From the NCBI GenBank assembly GCA_023458035.1, contig JAEXAX010000002.1, forward strand, positions 1 through 64,000: a DNA stretch of 64,000 nt. The letters run 5' to 3'. Shown here one piece after another: positions 59,732 through 64,000 of the stretch (position 1 is its first letter; the number at the start of each line of letters is the position of its first letter). Made by a program: the position numbers and the translations under genes. The notes under the pieces are model-generated. The model was not told the DNA's origin. It did not search any database and saw only the letters and a list, made by a program, of their open reading frames with translations. This stretch comes from Bacillota bacterium. Its GTDB lineage: Bacteria > Bacillota > Clostridia > Lachnospirales > Lachnospiraceae.

Positions 59732-60433
59732 ATGGACTGGCTTGCATCCGTGGCGGATGGCTTTCATAATGCCTTTATCGCCAAGCAATACTATCATCTG
59801 TATCTGAAGGGTCTGCAGATTACTCTGCTGCTGTCTTTGGGTGCGGTGATCATCGGCGTGGTGATCGGTACCGTGGCCGCACTGGTCAAGGTGATTGCCA
59901 AACAAAACAAATATTTGAAACCGCTGGAGTTTGTTTTTGACCTGTATATCACCATCATCAGGGGAACACCGGTGATGCTGCAATTATTGATTCTGTATAA
60001 TTTTATTTTTGTTTCTCGCGATTCTAACCCGCTGGTAGCCGGTATCATCGGCTTCGGTATTAATTCCGGCGCTTATGTGGCAGAGATTATGCGGGCCGGC
60101 ATCGCTGCGGTCGATAAAGGGCAGATGGAAGCCGGCCGGTCTTTGGGTTTTTCGGCCGGTCAGACCATGCGCTTCATCATTTTGCCGCAGGCTTTAAAAA
60201 ATGTTCTGCCGGCTTTGGGCAATGAGTTTGTATCCCTGATCAAGGAAACTTCGGTCGGCAGCGTGATCACCATTACGGATCTGACCCAGGTAGCCAATAT
60301 GATCGGCAGTCGAGATTTTAATGTTCTGCCGCCGTTGTTTATCGCCGCCGGGTTCTATCTGTTGCTGGTGATTTGCATCCAGCAGCTGATCAAAATAATG
60401 GAAAGGAGGATGGCCAAGAGTGATCGTCACTGA
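59732..60433 (+). CDS. Amino-acid ABC transporter permease
   Basis: This 233-residue membrane protein belongs to the His/Glu/Gln/Arg/opine permease family: GLQITLLLSLGAVIIG near residue 28, RGTPVMLQLLILYN near residue 76 and the EAA loop EAGRSLGFSAGQTMRFIILPQALKN near residue 133 in pieces. It has about five membrane spans and likely forms a homodimer since no second permease gene is present. GGAGG precedes the ATG. It overlaps the ATPase gene by 14 bases. Confidence 0.92.
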   Translation: MDWLASVADGFHNAFIAKQYYHLYLKGLQITLLLSLGAVIIGVVIGTVAALVKVIAKQNKYLKPLEFVFDLYITIIRGTPVMLQLLILYNFIFVSRDSNPLVAGIIGFGINSGAYVAEIMRAGIAAVDKGQMEAGRSLGFSAGQTMRFIILPQALKNVLPALGNEFVSLIKETSVGSVITITDLTQVANMIGSRDFNVLPPLFIAAGFYLLLVICIQQLIKIMERRMAKSDRH

Positions 60434-61142
60434 GGGTTTAACAAAAATATTTCATAAGCAGCACGTTTTAAAAGGAATCGACCAGCAGATCAAAAAGGGT
60501 GAGAAGGTCGTCATTGTCGGACCGTCCGGTTCCGGAAAATCCACCTTCCTGCGCTGTCTGAACCTGTTGGAGAAGCCGACCGGCGGCCGGATTTGGTTTG
60601 AGGGAAATGAAATCACGGCGCCGGGCTGTGATATCAATCATATTCGTCAAAAGATGGGCATGGTCTTTCAATCCTTTAATCTTTTTCCGCATGTCACGGT
60701 TGAGGACAATATTACCATGGCCCCCATACGTTTATTAAAGCAGTCAAAAGAGGAAGCAAGAGAGAGAGCCCATCACTTATTAAAACGCATCGGCCTGGAA
60801 GAGAAGGCGAACGCCTATCCGAAGCTACTGTCGGGCGGCCAGCAGCAGCGAATCGCCATTGCCAGAGCCCTGGCCATGAATCCGGATGTGATGCTGTTTG
60901 ATGAACCGACATCAGCCCTTGATCCGGAGATGGTCGGTGAGGTACTGGGTCTGATGGAAGAGCTGGCAGCCGAAGGCATGACCATGGTCTGCGTCACGCA
61001 CGAGATGGGTTTTGCCAATAAGGTGGCCACCCGTGTATTATTTATGGATAACGGTCAGGTCTGTGAGGAAGCCGCTCCGCGGGAGTTTTTTGAGAATCCG
61101 CAAAATGAACGCTTAAAAGATTTTTTGGCAAAGGTTTTATAG
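60420..61142 (+). CDS. Amino-acid ABC transporter ATP-binding protein
   Basis: This 240-residue ATPase has Walker A GPSGSGKST near residue 36, Q-loop VFQSFNLFPH, signature LSGGQQQR near residue 137 and Walker B VMLFDEPTSALDPE near residue 158, all typical of the GlnQ/ArtP group. The start is a GTG at 60420; AAGGAGG lies 10 bases upstream inside the permease gene. Confidence 0.94.
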   Translation: MIVTEGLTKIFHKQHVLKGIDQQIKKGEKVVIVGPSGSGKSTFLRCLNLLEKPTGGRIWFEGNEITAPGCDINHIRQKMGMVFQSFNLFPHVTVEDNITMAPIRLLKQSKEEARERAHHLLKRIGLEEKANAYPKLLSGGQQQRIAIARALAMNPDVMLFDEPTSALDPEMVGEVLGLMEELAAEGMTMVCVTHEMGFANKVATRVLFMDNGQVCEEAAPREFFENPQNERLKDFLAKVL

Positions 61143-61154
61143 AGGATGAATGAG

Positions 61155-62246
61155 ATGAAAGACAACAGGGGGCGGGACTGGCCGGAAGTGTTGGTGGAGT
61201 GGTATCGTGAAAACGGTCGTAAGCTTCCCTGGCGCGGCCGTGGCAATGCCTATTATACCTGGATCTCAGAGATCATGCTGCAGCAGACACGGGTGGAGGC
61301 GGTGAAACGTTACTTCACCCGTTTTATTTTGGAGCTGCCGGATATCGCTGCCTTGGCCGCCTGCCGGGAGGAACGGTTGTTAAAGCTCTGGGAAGGTTTG
61401 GGGTATTACAGCCGGGTACGTAACCTGCAAAAGGCGGCTCGGCTGATTATGGAAGAGCATCAGGGTGAGCTGCCGCATTCGGTTAGGGAGCTGCTGGCTC
61501 TGCCCGGTATCGGAGACTATACCGCCGGCGCCATTGCCTCGATCGCGTATGACCAGCCGGCTCCGGCGGTTGATGGTAATGTATTGCGGGTAACTGCCAG
61601 GTTATTGGCGGATGATACGAATATTTTGCTGCCGCAGATGAAAAAGCGGATCACCGCTTATATGCAGGGGCTGATGCCGGAAAACGGCAGCGGAGACCTG
61701 AACCAGGCGCTGATGGATCTGGGAGCGTTGGTTTGTCTGCCCGGGAAGCCGAATTGTCAGAGCTGTCCGCTGACTGAGTTTTGTGAGGCCAGACGCAGCG
61801 GACGCGCTGAGGAATTACCGGTGCGGGAAAAGGATACTTCCAAGAAAGTGGAAGAGAAAACCATTTTGGTGATTCAGTCGGGAGACCGTTATTTGATCTA
61901 TAAACGACCGGTCAGGGGTCTGCTGGCCGGCCTTTATGGTCTGCCGGAGCTGGCCGGACATAAAGATGAGCGGGCCGTCAAGGCGGCCCTGGAAAAAGAA
62001 GGACTATTGCCGCTGGCCATTTGGCCGCTTCCGGCTGCCAAGCATGTTTTTACACATAGAGTCTGGCAAATGATCGGCTTTTTTGTTAAAATGGAAATAG
62101 AGACAGATTTTCCGGGGTCGCAGTCCGGCCTTTGGGTAACGAAAGAGGAGCTGGCAGCCCATTATCCGATCCCCGAAGCCTATCGGGCTTACAGACAGTG
62201 GCTGGAGGCGCCGGAGCAAATTCAGAAGGGTGGTATTTTATTATGA
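61155..62246 (+). CDS. mutY: Adenine DNA glycosylase
   Basis: MutY removes adenine mispaired with 8-oxoguanine. The 363-residue protein has EIMLQQTRVEAV near residue 39, the helix-hairpin-helix LPGIGDYTAGAIAS near residue 117 with the catalytic Asp in PAVDGNVLRV, and the [4Fe-4S] cysteines in CLPGKPNCQSCPLTEFC near residue 195. A C-terminal NUDIX-like domain follows. I prefer ATG 61155, nine bases after AGAGG, over ATG 61146. The stop overlaps the next start. Confidence 0.94.
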   Translation: MKDNRGRDWPEVLVEWYRENGRKLPWRGRGNAYYTWISEIMLQQTRVEAVKRYFTRFILELPDIAALAACREERLLKLWEGLGYYSRVRNLQKAARLIMEEHQGELPHSVRELLALPGIGDYTAGAIASIAYDQPAPAVDGNVLRVTARLLADDTNILLPQMKKRITAYMQGLMPENGSGDLNQALMDLGALVCLPGKPNCQSCPLTEFCEARRSGRAEELPVREKDTSKKVEEKTILVIQSGDRYLIYKRPVRGLLAGLYGLPELAGHKDERAVKAALEKEGLLPLAIWPLPAAKHVFTHRVWQMIGFFVKMEIETDFPGSQSGLWVTKEELAAHYPIPEAYRAYRQWLEAPEQIQKGGILL

Positions 62247-63265
62247 AATTATTATCAGTGGCAATTCCCTGCTACAACTCGATGGACTACATGGATCGCA
62301 GTATCGAATCCGTGCTGAAAGGCGGAGAGGAAGTTGAGATTATCATCGTGGATGACGGTTCGGTGGATGATACCGGCTTGATCGCGGATAAATACGCCTC
62401 GAAATATCCGAATATTATTAAGGCTGTGCATCAGCCGAACGGCGGTCATGGTGAGGCGGTCAATACCGGCCTGAAGCATGCCACCGGGAAATACTTTAAG
62501 GTGCTGGACAGTGATGATCGCCTGGACGAAAAAGCGCTGTTAAAGGTATTGGATACCATTCGCGGCTGGGAACAGTCGGCGACCATCGTCGATATGCTGG
62601 TTTGTAATTTTGTTTATGACAAGCAGGGGGCGACGCGTAAAAAACGCATGAGCTATCAGAAGGCTTTCCCGCAGAACAAGGTGTTTACCTGGGATATGAC
62701 ATCATCGCTGAAGCGTGGTCAGTACATCCTGATGCACTCGGTCATCTATCGTCGTGAGCTGCTGCTGGCCTGCGGTCTGGAACTGCCGAAGCACACCTTC
62801 TATGTGGATAATATCTTTATCTTCCAGCCGCTGCCGAGCGTTAATACCCTGTATTATATGGATGTTAACCTCTATTGGTATTTTATCGGCCGTGAGGATC
62901 AGTCGGTCAACGAAAAGGTGATGATCGGGCGTATCGATCAGCAGATTCGTGTCAATAAGCTGATGATCGATCAATATGAGCAGATGCGTGAGCATATTAA
63001 CAGCAAGAGACTTGATCGTTATATGTTAAGCTATCTGGAGATCATCACAGCGGTAACCAATATATTGGCCATTCGTTCCAAGCTGGATGAAAACATGGTC
63101 AAAAAGGATGAACTGTGGCGTTACCTGGAAGAGCATTCGCCGGTGGCCTACCAAAAGATCCGCGGCGGACTGATCGGCCGTTTCTTCCATATTCCGGGGA
63201 AGAAGGGCCTGTTCCTGGCCAACGCCATTTACACGGTATATCGGAAGCTTTATGGCTTTAACTAA
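62243..63265 (+). CDS. Family 2 glycosyltransferase
   Basis: This 340-residue protein has a GT-A fold of the GT2 family: LSVAIPCYNSMDYM at its start, VDDGSVDDT near residue 36 and the metal-binding LDSDDRLDE near residue 87. It probably transfers a sugar to a cell-surface or exopolysaccharide acceptor; the donor cannot be inferred. No clear membrane spans are present. The long frame upstream overlaps mutY and is not used; ATG 62243 overlaps the mutY stop by 4 bases. Confidence 0.9.
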   Translation: MKLLSVAIPCYNSMDYMDRSIESVLKGGEEVEIIIVDDGSVDDTGLIADKYASKYPNIIKAVHQPNGGHGEAVNTGLKHATGKYFKVLDSDDRLDEKALLKVLDTIRGWEQSATIVDMLVCNFVYDKQGATRKKRMSYQKAFPQNKVFTWDMTSSLKRGQYILMHSVIYRRELLLACGLELPKHTFYVDNIFIFQPLPSVNTLYYMDVNLYWYFIGREDQSVNEKVMIGRIDQQIRVNKLMIDQYEQMREHINSKRLDRYMLSYLEIITAVTNILAIRSKLDENMVKKDELWRYLEEHSPVAYQKIRGGLIGRFFHIPGKKGLFLANAIYTVYRKLYGFN

Positions 63266-64000
63266 GATGAATCAGGAGCTGTTATCCGCCCTTTCGGTGG
63301 TGACAAAGGAGGAACAGACCATTCTCGATACCCATGGAGGGATTGATGAAGGGCTGTATTTCAGGGAGAATGAGCTGGTGATCGACAGCCGCAAGCTGCT
63401 CAGCAAAGGGCGGCTGATCGAGATACGGCCGCATACCCGTTTTGTTCATTTTCCGCCGCATCGGCATAATTATATAGAAGTGATCTATATGTGTCGGGGC
63501 ATCACCACCCATATTTTGGATGGTACTGAACTGGTGTTGGAGGCCGGAGATCTGCTGTTTCTCAATCAACATACCAAGCAGGAAATTCTTCCGGCCGGGC
63601 TGGATGATATCGCCGTTAACTTTATTATCCTGCCGGAATTTTTTCAGCCGGCCTTTTCCATGATCTCCATGGAGGAAAGCCTGTTGCGTTCCTTTCTGAT
63701 GGATGCTTTGCTGGAGAAAAACGGTCAGTATTCCTACCTGCGTTTTCAGGTGGGAGAGGTGCTTCCGGTGCAGAACCTGATCGAAAATATGATCTGGACT
63801 TTGTTTTACGAGCATTCAAACAAACGGCGCAGCCAGCAGCTGACTATGGGACTGCTGCTGCTGGAGCTGGTCAATCATATGGATAAGATGCAGACCGGTA
63901 TCGGCGGCTATGATCGCGAGTTGATCGGCGCCAGCCTGAATTATGTGGACGAGCATTATCGTGACGGCAGCCTGGCCGGCTTGGCCGAGCTATTGTCGGT
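63252..64000 (+). CDS. AraC-family regulator with cupin domain (partial, cut at window end)
   Basis: The open frame runs past the window edge. Residues from about 50 to 130 form an AraC-type cupin (FPPHRHNYIEVIYM, LDGTELVLEAGDLLFLNQ), and the first helix of a DNA-binding domain (YVDEHYRDGSLAGLAELLSV) begins just before the end. It should bind a small ligand and control nearby sugar or envelope genes. The start is uncertain: ATG 63252 overlaps the glycosyltransferase end, and ATG 63267 follows it. Confidence 0.85.
   Translation, partial: MALTKMNQELLSALSVVTKEEQTILDTHGGIDEGLYFRENELVIDSRKLLSKGRLIEIRPHTRFVHFPPHRHNYIEVIYMCRGITTHILDGTELVLEAGDLLFLNQHTKQEILPAGLDDIAVNFIILPEFFQPAFSMISMEESLLRSFLMDALLEKNGQYSYLRFQVGEVLPVQNLIENMIWTLFYEHSNKRRSQQLTMGLLLLELVNHMDKMQTGIGGYDRELIGASLNYVDEHYRDGSLAGLAELLS

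Overview
The window reads as a chromosomal segment of an anaerobic Firmicute of class Clostridia, probably Lachnospiraceae or a close relative. The evidence is the presence of CodY, IreB, RNase J, MtaB, a low-molecular HPr-like protein, a Firmicutes-type ThiI/NifS pair, a selenium-dependent molybdenum hydroxylase locus and an anaerobic-type cobalamin locus. Genus cannot be fixed from the sequence alone. All recognisable genes but one (the HPr-like gene at 6144-6377) lie on the + strand, in tightly packed and often overlapping operons.

Layout. (1) 1-25921: housekeeping genes rich in tRNA maturation and modification: tRNA-Asn, prmA, rsmE, a cysteine desulfurase with thiI, a membrane GDPD, mtaB, the conserved ireB-ruvX-DUF1292 group, a Fur-family regulator, rnj, an mltG-like gene with trmR/trhP-like genes, comM-dprA, topA-codY (with two CodY-like boxes upstream), a PfkB kinase, tsaE-tsaB-rnz-tsaD, a TtcA-like gene and tcdA. 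(2) 25922-39091: a selenium-dependent xanthine dehydrogenase locus. It holds the hydroxylase, a ModE-like regulator, YqeB, a molybdopterin-binding protein, MoaC, MoaA, a MOSC-MogA fusion, ModABC, a YqeC-MocA fusion and a xanthine/uracil permease. Together these would import purine and molybdate, build the cofactor, mature it with selenium and oxidise xanthine-type substrates. (3) 39297-40514: pepT. (4) About 40515-44955: a visibly AT-rich, decayed accessory islet. It has a hairpin-rich non-coding block between direct repeats, a frameshifted secreted protein, a 50-residue membrane peptide, a partly deleted tandem duplication of a YiiX-like hydrolase/lipoprotein pair, a BlaI-like gene with a nonsense codon, an M56 (BlaR1-like) remnant and a small secreted protein. 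(5) 45143-58648: a corrinoid reactivator-like protein followed by a cobalamin operon (cobK-cbiE-cbiT fusion, cbiA, cobT, cobU, cobS, a second CobU-like gene, cobC, cbiB, cobD, cbiP, cbiC); several early corrin-ring genes are absent from the window. (6) 58652-61142: a polar amino-acid ABC transporter behind three ArgR-box-like sites. (7) 61155-64000: mutY, a family 2 glycosyltransferase and the start of an AraC-family regulator cut by the window edge.

The most unusual items are the multi-hairpin block at 40557-40809, the decayed duplication in which a 7-base hairpin loop is present in opposite orientations in the two copies, two CobU-like proteins with complementary motif losses, and a set of unexplained operator-like repeats in front of the xanthine dehydrogenase, ModE-like and permease genes. 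No CRISPR array, intact insertion sequence, rRNA or prophage was seen.
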